A DNA stretch of 64,000 bases from Lepidodermella squamata (lineage: Eukaryota > Gastrotricha), in NCBI GenBank assembly GCA_047495785.1, contig JBLDXI010000024.1, positions 4,030,001 to 4,094,000 on the forward strand, in the 5' to 3' direction. The notes beneath the pieces were generated by a model. It worked only from the letters and a program-made list of their open reading frames with translations. It was not told where the DNA came from and ran no database searches. Shown in pieces: positions 54,939-64,000 of this stretch (position 1 is the stretch's first letter; every line of letters begins with the position of its first letter). Position numbers and translations under genes: made by a program.

Positions 54939-55311
54939 CGCCGTCGACGAGGCCAACAACGACTACCGGTTGGCATCGGTCGAAGACCCGACCACAACGC
55001 TCCCCTGGACGAACCGGCGCAAGCTGGTCGCGTTTCCCGCCTCGGCGGTCGCGAAACCGCTCCCGCCCTTGGCCTCAGAGGCCCCGTCGGACGTGGCGCT
55101 CCCGACGCGTATCCAAGCGCCCTCACCGGTAATGGCCCTCCCGGTGGGCGATAACGGGCCTCCGACCGTCGTCCGGCCTCTCGTGGAGGGGGAAGGAACA
55201 GCAAAGCTGCGCCCGCTCGCCGCCCTGAGACCGCCCGACCGCCTTAACCTCGCCGTCCTCCTGCGCCTCGCCTACCTTGCCGTCGAGGTCGCAAAGCGAC
55301 TCAAGCGCTGA
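54939..55311 (+). pseudogene. pol: Displaced C-terminal segment of pol
   Basis: GC-rich open stretch directly after the inserted element, whose composition and codon use match pol. Allowing for the 8-bp duplication, it continues the pol frame to a stop at 55309-55311. It would be the tail after the integrase GPF region. It is separated from the rest of pol by 1.66 kb and several stops, so it is not expected to be made as part of Pol. Confidence 0.75.
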
Positions 55312-55853
55312 GGTCTGCACGAAAACTCTCGACATCGATCGGTCCTTCGATCCGCTCCGCCTTGGCGCCGTCTGGCGTCGTTCGCCCGACGGGCGACGGG
55401 TAACGTCTTCATTCTCGTTTGTTGTCCTGCCGTACTACTGTCGTTGTACCGTCCTGACTATCCGGAAACTTAACAGCGCTGTATAAATATTGTAATTTTT
55501 GTACCTGTCCTTTAATTTCTATATGTCGCTTACCTGTAAATCCGCTGAACCACTGTTTTATTGTAAAATTCCCGCGTGGCAAACCGATGACGCCTGTAAA
55601 ATAATGATAGTACTTTAATTCAATCCGATTTAATTTTCCAACAGTTTTTACACTTTCAAACGTTGTTCTTGTTTTTTTTTTCCGCCTTGTTGTGATACTC
55701 TACGATTTCAAAACTTTTACCGAATGCCTCTGTGTCATAATGTAAATCTTTTGTATCAAACGTCATATTGTATATTTATGCATACCGGGTTCCGTCTCAA
55801 TCTATTGATTATGTATTATAACAATTTTTTTTTGTACGCTTCCGCTTCATTTC
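55312..55853 (+). other. 3' non-coding region of the LTR element
   Basis: AT-rich sequence between the pol remnant and the polypurine tract. No envelope-like open frame is present. Confidence 0.6.
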
Positions 55854-55865
55854 AGTGGGGGAGAG
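55854..55865 (+). promoter_or_regulatory. Polypurine tract
   Basis: AGTGGGGGAGAG immediately before the TG of the 3' LTR, the expected plus-strand primer site. Confidence 0.85.
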
Positions 55866-56452
55866 TGTGGCGGTGATGCCACCTGCGCCGTGACACGCGC
55901 CCTTGCGGCACGCGTCCGCTTCTCCCGCCACGGCGCCCACGGGCCCACCTAAGCACGCTCCTATCATTCATCAATCTGTCATTTCATATTTCATTCATAT
56001 TTCATTACGCTTTACCGGTGCCTCCGCAGGGTCCTCTCACCCTATCGTCCGCCTCTGCTAACTCAGCCGTCAGCCGATTCCACCGTTAATCCGAATTACT
56101 ACTGTTACCTAGAACATATTTTATCTATTTTTACTCATCACATCGGTACGTTGTATCGCGATCCGCGATATCCACTCCGCCTGCCTACTCCGCGTGATCG
56201 GTAATTTATTGTTACGGCCTGAATAACCTCAGTTTCATATCGCCTTCATTTCAACAGCTTTGCTTACGTGCCGTTTGTCTGCTTCTCCTCCCGGCTGACT
56301 GCTTCGCTTTATCTCGAACCCGGTATGCCACCTCGCCCTACCTTTATACACTTTTTCCTTACACTGTGCTTGTATACAGGGCCTTGATTTTACCTGAATA
56401 AAAGACCTGATTGCCAACAACCAGTTGTGCTCCTATTGGTCTCACTGTTACA
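55866..56452 (+). repeat. 3' LTR
   Basis: 587 bp, apparently identical to the 5' LTR, followed by the GTGTC target-site duplication. Confidence 0.96.
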
Positions 56453-57138
56453 GTGTCTTTGCGAATTTGGCACAAGAAAATATCTGAAAGATCTCTCTAG
56501 AAAATTATGCATCTCTGACCTCGGACTTAACTAAACTGACCAAACTGAACTTATCGCAAACATCACACATTTTAGTACGATATTACTCGGAAATTGAAAA
56601 TGTCTAATCATTTTGAAGCTGAATGCTCAGTCTGAAGCCCGAAGACGCTGGTAAGCTTATTCAATGATAGCGCCAATTACAGCGCTTCAATGTGTCGATT
56701 CGACGTTATCAATCACCCGCTCATTGTTTCTTGCTGAAAAAGCTAATTGGTTTCAATTGATATGAAACACACTGTGACAACCTTCAGTCAGTTTTGGCAA
56801 TTTACATATTGTCCGTATATTTGAATACACATGATTAAACTGAATGAAGTGACATGTTCTCCGGGGATCAATGAAGTGCCAATAAAATGCTACCGTACAG
56901 TATCAACAAATAATAATGTTACTTTTTGTAGCGAACCTGAGCAAATAGCTCATTTAATATCAATCCGTTACCACGTTTGCTGAAAGCTTCCGACTATAGT
57001 TGATTGCCAATGCAATAAAATCGTGTAAGCACTGGGAATCAGGTTGAATCGATTCGCGACTCCCAAATGATTTGTACAAGTATTGAATCAAAAGCTACAT
57101 TTCATTTGAATGATCTGTGACTACCGCGCAAGCCCACA
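56453..57138. other. Spacer upstream of channel paralogue B
   Basis: No supported feature beyond the target-site duplication at its left edge. It was part of the original A-B intergenic region before the LTR element inserted. Confidence 0.4.
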
Positions 57139-58335
57139 ATGCAGGTTATATCTCTACTCATCCTCGGAATGAATTCGCTAGCTCTCGGAGAAAACGATTC
57201 ATCATCGGCAGAAGATTTTACTCCCTTGTTGTTCAAAGACTGCAAACTGCCAACCAGTGCGATTGTTCCTAATTTGGCTAATCCAGAAAAACCAGTTTCT
57301 GCTGAAACAACGGTGTCACTTGACACTCTAGTCGAAATTCACGAAGTTGACGAAGTTATAGAGTTAACAGGGAGTCTTTTCGCCACCTTCTACCTTGAAT
57401 GTTTGACAAAGGCAGCCGTGAAATACAACGAAACATACAGTATTCCGACTTACGGCGTAATTACCAACACCAATGACTATTGGCGACCACCAGTCACGTT
57501 CATGAACAGTCGCAATGATTACGGGCTTTCACAGAGCCTCTATCCAGCAGCTTTAATTTATCCGTTTCTTGGCATTCTGGTATATACCTATAGCGGATAT
57601 TTCACACCAAGATGTCTCATGAAATTCGAACTGTACGTTCCAATTGCAAAGTTACCCAACTTAGAATCTGAAGCTTATCCTTTTTTCCTTAGATTTCCAT
57701 TCGATAGCCAAACCTGTGAAGTCAATCTAGCACTATGGCTACCTCCCAGCGTAGTGAACTTCAAGAGGCACACCCATGGTTACATAAATGGACCGAGTAG
57801 ATTCATTTCGCCGAATTTAGGCTGGACGCTTGTGAATACATCAAGCGAATTCAATTACCGTCGAGCAGTCGGAGTTGGCTACCAAAGGCTAACCACATCT
57901 TTCACGATAAAACGACGGCCTGACTACTTCATTTTGAACATCATCATGCCTTGTTATTTCCTGACTGCTGCCCAATTCGTGACGTTCTTCATGCCTCCTG
58001 ATGCCCCGGAACGTGCGAGCTATGCTGTAACAATTCTGTTGAGTTTCACGGTCATCCAAGCCCAAGTTCAGTCAAACATTCCAAAAACTCCGGTGAACAT
58101 TTTGATTAACGACGTGATACAGGCTGAATCAATCTCAGCCCTGATTGTTACCTTTTACGCTGGTATCACTTGCGCGTGGTACCATTCTTCTCACAAAGGA
58201 ACTAAGCGAACACTTAAGATCCTTTCGAAAAAGATTCAGCTGTGCCGCCTTATCGATTTGATTTCTGGGCTGACCCTTGCAGCGATTTTGATCGTTATCA
58301 ACACAGCTGTTGGAATCTTAATTTACTCGAGTTGA
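57139..58335 (+). CDS. Cys-loop ligand-gated ion channel, paralogue B
   Basis: Exons are 57139-57632 and 57693-58335, giving 378 aa. The 60-nt phase-2 intron contains no stop in frame, so an unspliced reading looks like one open frame. Splicing is required to restore the C-x13-C Cys-loop around FPFD. A signal peptide (MQVISLLILGMNSLALG) comes first, then LLFKDCKLPTSA and NDYWRPPVTFMNSRND. Trp is retained in ALWLPPS. M1 is RRPDYFILNIIMPC and M2 ERASYAVTILLSFTVIQAQV. M3 and M4 are separated by about 20 residues. It is closest in sequence to its neighbours A and C, consistent with tandem duplication. The predicted pore is cation-type and the ligand is unknown. Confidence 0.9.
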   Translation: MQVISLLILGMNSLALGENDSSSAEDFTPLLFKDCKLPTSAIVPNLANPEKPVSAETTVSLDTLVEIHEVDEVIELTGSLFATFYLECLTKAAVKYNETYSIPTYGVITNTNDYWRPPVTFMNSRNDYGLSQSLYPAALIYPFLGILVYTYSGYFTPRCLMKFELYVPIAKLPNLESEAYPFFLRFPFDSQTCEVNLALWLPPSVVNFKRHTHGYINGPSRFISPNLGWTLVNTSSEFNYRRAVGVGYQRLTTSFTIKRRPDYFILNIIMPCYFLTAAQFVTFFMPPDAPERASYAVTILLSFTVIQAQVQSNIPKTPVNILINDVIQAESISALIVTFYAGITCAWYHSSHKGTKRTLKILSKKIQLCRLIDLISGLTLAAILIVINTAVGILIYSS

Positions 58336-59146
58336 AATTAATGATATGTCGCTTTATAATCGCGTTATAATTGCTGTAAATGATGAAACCCAACCAAAAA
58401 GGTGTCAGCGTTTTTTAGAATACTCAAGAGTATTATTACGCGAACGCCCTGTATGAAATTGAAAGAATTTTACTGAAAGCCGATTTTTACAGTACTCGGA
58501 TAAAACTTGGAACAAAATTAAAATATTCCTTTTAAATAAAAATCGATCGAGTCGCAAACCTTTATCGAATGATTTGGATGTAGAAATTTTGATAAAAAAC
58601 TAGAAGCTGGCATAACTGATTGGTTGATTGGTTGATTGGTTGAAGGTGAACAAATACAATGAAGGAAAAAGCAAGGTATTGCATCTGCAGATATGGTACT
58701 TTATACTTTATACAATGAACAAATAAAAAACAGTGCTGCTTTGCAGCTTCGATTTGATTAGTGTAAACAAAGCACAGCAATAAGGAAGGCTTCTCGTCTC
58801 GTCTTGGGTCTTGAGTTGCAGCATCTATCAAGGCTCACAGCTATATACTTCAGTTCTCGGCGCTGTCGAAACCTTTCCGTAAAAGTTTGATACATTACTT
58901 GAGAGTGGCTATTAGCATGATCATTCAAGCGATAATAACACTCGACTGACGATTCGATTCAGTCTTCGATCTTCTCAATCTTTAAGATTAAATTTCGCCC
59001 GGTGAGACTTGATTTTACTTTTTTACCAACTACAGCATAGCGTCTGCAACATTTTACTTTTCAGCAAAGTCTCGGTTAATTTCAACCTGTCATCAATAAC
59101 TCATCGAGAAAACCTTCGAGGTGTTAGCGAATAGCACAATAGCGAA
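58336..59146. other. B-C intergenic region
   Basis: Non-coding. It contains three copies of an 8-bp unit (GATTGGTT) at 58618-58642. The frame at 58562-58831 on the minus strand is unsupported. Confidence 0.45.
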
Positions 59147-60343
59147 ATGCTTTTTCCATTATTCGTCGTCATATTCCCTATTATGGTTTCGATTTCCAAT
59201 GGAGATATCATTTTATCGACGGATGACGATTTCGCGCCGTTGCTGTTCAAAGACTGCAAGTTATCCCCAAGTGCCATGTCTCCAAATTTAGCCAATCCAA
59301 GTAAACCAGTTCCTGTCGAGAGCTCACTTTCATTAGACACCGTAGTTCAAATCAACGAGGTTGAGGAAGTAATAGAGCTGACTGGCGCTCTTCTTCTTAC
59401 GTTCCGTCTCGACTGTCTTGCGGAATCAGCCTTGAGGTTAAACAAAACCTATGCCATACCTGCATTTGGTATCATTACGAATATCAATGATTATTGGCGC
59501 CCACCGATTACGTTCATGAACAGCCGAAATGACTACGGACTTACTCAGAGTGTCTACGCTGCAGCTACCTTATACCCGTTTCTTGGTGTTCTCACATACA
59601 CATATGGAGGATACTTTACACCAAGATGTCTCATGAAGTTCGAATCGTGAGTTATAGCGCTAGAGTTTACTGAAAATGAAGTTGTTCCCTTTATCATTAG
59701 ATTTCCGTTCGATAGTCAAACCTGTGAAATCAGCTTAGGATTGTGGATACCTAAAAGTGCAGTTAATGTCACCAAGCACAGCTACAATTTTGTTAATGGT
59801 CCAACCACTTTCATATCGCCGAATTTGGGCTGGAGGCTCATGGATACATCTAGTGAAATGAATATCCGGTCGCTATCTGGCATTGGCTACTTCAGAATGA
59901 CAACTTCGTTCACGATTAAGCGCCGGCCAGATTACTACATTGTCAATCTCATCTTGCCGTGCTTTGTTCTGACTGCTGCCCAATTGGTGACGTTTTTCAT
60001 GCCCACTGAGGCCCCGGAACGTGCGAGCTATGCTGTAACGATTCTACTGAGTTTCACGGTCATCCAATCCCAGATACAGTCAAACATCCCGAAAACTCCG
60101 GTGAACATTTTGATTAACGACGTGATACAGGCTGAATCAATCTCAGCCCTTCTTGTCACCTTTTACGCTGGTGCTACCTGCGCATGGTATAATTCTTCGC
60201 CCAAGAGGGCCAAGCGAAAACTCAACATTTTGTCGGGACAAATCAAATTGTGTCGGCTCATTGATTTGATCTCGGCGTTAATTCTCGCTGGTATTTTGAC
60301 TCTCATCAACGCAACTGCTGGATTTATAATTTACTTGAGTTGA
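59147..60343 (+). CDS. Cys-loop ligand-gated ion channel, paralogue C
   Basis: Exons are 59147-59646 and 59701-60343 (54-nt phase-2 intron at the same position as in A and B), giving 380 aa. Signal peptide MLFPLFVVIFPIMVSIS. The ectodomain has LLFKDCKLSPSA, NDYWRPPITFMNSRND and a Cys-loop completed across the splice with FPFD. Trp is present in GLWIPKS. M1 RRPDYYIVNLILPC, M2 ERASYAVTILLSFTVIQSQI (Ala16' of A and B replaced by Ser), then the conserved NIPKTPVNILINDVIQAES leading into M3. The M3-M4 loop is very short. Pore Glu -1' and Leu 9' are retained. Confidence 0.9.
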
Positions 60344-61746
60344 TTTCATGAGCTTTTCATTGAAGTGACATAGTTAACTTGGCGTTTTGTCTTGATCCCA
60401 AAAATACTATGTAGAGTGGAAGTCTGTCAATGCCGCTAATTTGTCAAATAAATTAGTCGTTGAAAGAAAAAGTGCGAACTCAGTTTCTGCCCGTAGCCAT
60501 CAGGTATGTGGCTATAAGTTTGTATTGAAAATGATACGCGAAATAGATGCCAAGAATGAGCGATTGATTTCAAAGATTGTATTACATTTATTGGGACAGC
60601 TATATATCTTCGAGAAAACTCGGCGCCTAATTTCCACTAGGAAGAAGGGCTAGCTTTGATTATCTGTTGCAAATTTCCCAGCATAATTTCATGCGGTATG
60701 ATAAGTCCTTAGGTGGAATAGAACAGTATTTGAGCATTAGGCGGGTGCCGTTACATTGGGCTAATATAATAAATCAGCTTAAAAACAAGGCGTAATGCTG
60801 GGATCACTATTTACTCAATGCCTAATGGATGGCAGAACAGAACATGTAACCAGTATAAGAGGTGCGATCCTACCATCCGACGTCGGGCCCATCGAATTAA
60901 AATCATGTTTCAAGGTACGTCTAGGTTATGCCTTTGAAATCGTATAAATGACAACAATATCTTGAAAATCCTCATTCATTTTCGTGAGGAATACAATCGA
61001 TTTTAACTAAAGCGATTATCCATCGTTACTTCCAACGCCAGTTTAATGACAACAAATTCTGGGGATTAGAACATTTTTTCGCATTTAAGAGAAGAGCTCG
61101 ATTTATAATTTTCGCGGATCACCTTCGTAACACCGGCGTCACAGTCAGAGCAGCAACGGTAATGCCTGTTTATGCACACGATCGTATGTCCCTTTTGGAA
61201 CTTGTTACCTGGCATCCATGATAAGTAATGGTAAATTAAGTATTCTTATTGGTTCCCCATGCACTTCTGTAAAAATCTGAGCACCATACTCCTTTAGTAG
61301 TCCTTTAAATCAGGGTAACAACAGGATCAACCTCCAACGAGTAATGCCAGTTAAAACGAATGCGAAGCTTGCGCCTCTGTTCACTCCTTCCTCAAGGTTA
61401 TCACTATGCTTGTTTACCTTAGGTCGGCAGCATCGATTTTAAGTTTCTATCACCACGGGATAGGAAACTTTAGAGCTTCAAGCTTTCTAAGGTGAAATTT
61501 CTAATAACATGATGCCAAAGTTGACACTATTGTTTCATAATGTAATAAAAATCCTCATTTTAATAAATCTAACATTACTTTGGATAAGCTCGTGATTCCA
61601 ACCAGCAATCCTTCCGGCAAACAACATCAGATATTGCGGAAAAGGCACCAGAGGCAAGCCAATATAACCCGCCTTGCTTTGGCACAATACCGATGCTTGA
61701 AGTAGCGTGAGCTCGGCTGATATCGAGAGGATTTGAATTCGAAATA
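60344..61746. other. C-D intergenic region
   Basis: 1.4 kb without a supported gene. I looked for remnants of a further channel paralogue (RRPDYF, FPFD or DYWRPP codons) and saw none. The short frame at 60441-60653 is featureless. Confidence 0.45.
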
Positions 61747-63099
61747 ATGTTAACCTATCTTTGCTTACTTCTTCTAACTGCAAATTTCGCCGCAGCAGAA
61801 AATGAGGACGTTACGCCTCTCATGCTGAATGACTGTATGCTAATGTCAAGCGCTGTGGCTCCCAACTTATGGCAACCGGGCCAACCTGTAACAGCCGATT
61901 CATCTTTCCAGCCAGACACTCTATTCTACGTCAATGAGGTTCAACGTCTAATTCAATTCATCAATATATATACTTATTGTACTTTTTTGAAACAGGTTGA
62001 AGAGGTAGTCTCGCTGTCTGGGGCCTTCTTCATCAACTTCACAATCGACTGCTTGGCTGAATCAGCTGTTAAGTACAACGCTACTCGCTCCGTTCCTTCA
62101 TTTGGTATGATAAACAACGCTGAGGACTACTGGCGGCCACCGCTTACTTTCATGACCAGCCGTGATGACCTCGGACTCACCCAAACTGTGCACCCTATGT
62201 ATCTGGTGTATCCATTCCAGGGTATTCTAGTTTACTCTCTGGCTGGAATTTTCACGCTGCGATGCCCTATGGTATTTGAAACGTAAGTTTACGGCTGAAG
62301 TATCAGGTTATGACGCCGCTATATTGATAGAGGATGATACTTGATATTTAACTGAATTCATTGCCTAAGAATGAGGAGAAGCCCAACAGTTGCCTGAAAG
62401 CTCAGCATTAAATAGTCCACAAATTTTACTATTGTTGATGCATTCTTTCCTAAAAGGTTCCCATTCGACGTTCAAACATGCAAAGTCAAATTCGCACTGT
62501 GGCTACCCAGCAGCGTAGTCTCTCTTAAAACACACGGACTGACTTTTATATCTGGCCGAGAGCATTTTTTGAGTGTAAATTCTGGTTGGAAGCTTTTGAA
62601 TGCTTCTAGCGAATCTTACATCGAGTCTAAGCCGCCATTAAGCCGCTATACGCTTCTCACGACATTCACCATTAAGCGTCGCCCAGACTACTTTATTCTA
62701 AACATAATCCTACCGTGCTACTTTTTGACTGCAGCCGAGCTGGTAACATTTTTCATGCCGATGGAGGATTCAGGGCGAGCAAGTTATGCAGTGACTATTC
62801 TTCTGAGCTTCACCGTCATTCAAGCTCAGGTTCAGTCCAACATTCCTAGGACTCCGGAGAACATTCTAATAAACGATGTAATTCAAGCCGAATCGATCTC
62901 AGCCCTGTTGGTGACAATTTACGCTGGCTTGACGTGCGCGTGGTACAACTCGTGCAGTGAAACGGCAGAAAAAGTGAGAACTGTTTTCCGCTGGAAAATT
63001 CGAATTTGCCGTCTGGTGGATTTAATCGCGGGTTTAACTCTGTCTGTAATTTTAATTTTTGTCAATGTGATAGCCGGGTCGCTAATTTATGCAGGATAA
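61747..63099 (+). CDS. Cys-loop ligand-gated ion channel, paralogue D
   Basis: Exons are 61747-61938, 61996-62282 and 62457-63099, giving 373 aa. It has an extra phase-0 intron of 57 nt that carries no in-frame stop, then the family's phase-2 intron (174 nt) before FPFD. Signal peptide LTYLCLLLLTANFAAA. The ectodomain motifs diverge most of the four (MLNDCMLMSSA, EDYWRPPLTFMTSRDD), but Cys-loop, FPFD and Trp (ALWLPSS) remain. M1 is RRPDYFILNIILPC. M2 is GRASYAVTILLSFTVIQAQV: the -1' Glu of A-C is Gly here, which may change ion selection. The M3-M4 loop is short, as in the others. Confidence 0.88.
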
Positions 63100-63731
63100 T
63101 ATTGAAAAATGATTGCTGTCCTGGTGATTGGATGCTTTTTATGAAAATTATTTTTCATTCTTGAACGAAATGAGCGAATAATAAATATTTAAGGTTTGAT
63201 ACCTCGAACTGAGACAAAGTTGAGGCCAGCTATATCGAAAAGGATTCAAGTTGAAGTAGCACCTCGGCGCGGCATCGATTTGACAATGGCAAACACTACA
63301 CGGCGCTAAAGAGGGTTCTCGTCTTGGGATGCGGCATAAGTATGTCACCGCGAATCAGCTTTCGATATCAGCCTAGTACCACCGCTCACCGATAATCACT
63401 ATCGAAACTTCATCAAATATTAAAGCAGTGCCATCTCCAAGCTCAATTTCTGCTGATAATTGGCTGCCATTGTTTAACAACACATTTTTTGTATAATGAA
63501 GATGATTTGAGGCTTGCTATGTGCTTGATAATTTACGCGAATTCGATGCACACAGCCATTACGATTTATACTTCGAAAACTTTAAACTTCTATACTTTAC
63601 CGTAAATACCGAATTAGTTTACAGTTCCGTCTAATTATAAATAAACGTCTCAGCGATTAAACCTAATATTCTGGACTCGCAGTATTATTATATTCTCAAG
63701 CCCTGGGGAACAGATGAAAGAAGTACTCATA
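63100..63731. other. Region after channel paralogue D
   Basis: Non-coding, AT-rich; nothing recognised before the MITE at 63732. Confidence 0.4.
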
Positions 63732-63899
63732 CAGGGTGGCCAAAAAAGTTCCCAGGCGAATTCTATGCGCATCATTTTGATGAGAAGTTTCAAGAAGTTG
63801 AGTAGTTCCATTGGCAAAAGTAAGCTTCAACTTCTTAAGACTCCACATTAAATTGATGCGCATCGAATTCGCCTTCTGCGGAATTTTTTGGCCACCCTG
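63732..63899. mobile_element. Mariner-type MITE
   Basis: 168 bp with terminal inverted repeats CAGGGTGGCCAAAAAA and its complement, both next to TA (63730-63731 and 63900-63901). The arms extend through GGCGAATTC..ATGCGCATCA. TA target sites and a CAGGGTG terminus are typical of Tc1/mariner. It has no coding capacity; the minus-strand open frame across it is a by-product. The last 100 bp of the window hold nothing further. Confidence 0.88.
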
Positions 63900-64000
63900 T
63901 AATGTTACAACTTGGGATTCAGCTGAATGTGAGACCGTCAGCAAAAAGAGGCACAAAATTTCAAACAAAGGTTTTATATTGCGTGATTGAAAACGCATTG

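Larger units (their letters stand above)
47424..56452 (+). mobile_element. Complete Ty3/Gypsy-type LTR retrotransposon
   Basis: 9,029 bp flanked by the 5-bp target-site duplication GTGTC (47419-47423 and 56453-56457). The 587-bp LTRs begin TGTGGCGG and end GTTACA, and show no difference on reading. The order is LTR, primer-binding site, gag, overlapping pol (protease-RT-RNase H-integrase), polypurine tract, LTR. RNase H before integrase gives the Ty3/Gypsy order. There is no envelope gene. The element is much more GC-rich than its surroundings. Pol is interrupted near its 3' end by a DNA transposon, so this copy should be defective in the pol C-terminus. Confidence 0.96.

Noticed and set aside
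55312-55865. Envelope gene in the LTR element
   Set aside because: The region is AT-rich without an ORF of useful length, signal peptide or membrane segment.
57639-57692. Paralogue B as an intronless gene
   Set aside because: The continuous frame would stretch the Cys-loop far beyond 13 residues. GT-AG sites and the conserved intron position in A, C and D show it is an intron.
60344-61746. Fifth, decayed channel copy between C and D
   Set aside because: No trace of the DYWRPP, FPFD, RRPDYF or M2 coding patterns on either strand.

Overview
This window is nuclear DNA from an invertebrate animal. Genes are split by canonical GT-AG introns, many only 51-65 nt long. The conserved genes are metazoan: KAT2/GCN5, BTF3, PGLS, COPG, MRPL17, CCDC47, DPH3, MTRFR and NUDT6. 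An animal tRNA-Arg gene and several classes of animal transposon are also present. Most conserved genes have a good 3' splice acceptor 0-51 nt upstream of the ATG. Together with tight same-strand gene spacing, this suggests a spliced-leader lineage. A nematode or another compact-genome ecdysozoan/lophotrochozoan would fit, but I cannot fix the phylum from this sequence.

Layout. 0.7-6.7 kb (+): KAT2 acetyltransferase, BTF3 (NAC beta) and 6-phosphogluconolactonase, the last with a hAT-type MITE in its first intron. 8.3-14.0 kb (+): a large type-I membrane protein with MAM-like domains and a mucin-like Thr tract. 15.7-19.8 kb (+): an ankyrin-repeat protein with an apparent signal peptide, then a secreted trypsin-like protease. 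20.3-22.3 kb (-): a small mucin-like protein and a Ly6/uPAR-type protein, each spliced. 23.9 kb: tRNA-Arg(ACG). 24.7-31.2 kb (-): four same-strand genes in transcription order DPH3, CCDC47, MTRFR, NUDT6, with only 75 bp between the last two. The large NUDT6 intron holds coding-looking exons on the opposite strand. 31.3-32.7 kb: a nested pair of DNA elements.

33.3-43.5 kb: a complete 4.4-kb LINE sits between two direct copies of a 2,209-bp segment containing the 5' half of COPG. The left copy is a truncated COPG; the right copy runs into an intact gene. MRPL17 follows. 46.0-63.1 kb: four tandem Cys-loop ligand-gated ion channel genes with very short M3-M4 loops. A 9.0-kb Ty3/Gypsy-type LTR retrotransposon is inserted between the first and second. 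Its two LTRs look identical, it has a 5-bp target-site duplication and a tRNA-Gly primer site, and its pol is itself interrupted by a 1.66-kb DNA element with 8-bp target-site duplications. A mariner-type MITE lies near the right edge.

The conserved genes serve unrelated housekeeping roles: chromatin, nascent-chain handling, the pentose-phosphate pathway, COPI traffic, mitochondrial translation and diphthamide synthesis. The lineage-specific part is the secreted and membrane protein set and the channel array. All splice models here were assembled by eye from splice sites, reading phase and family similarity.
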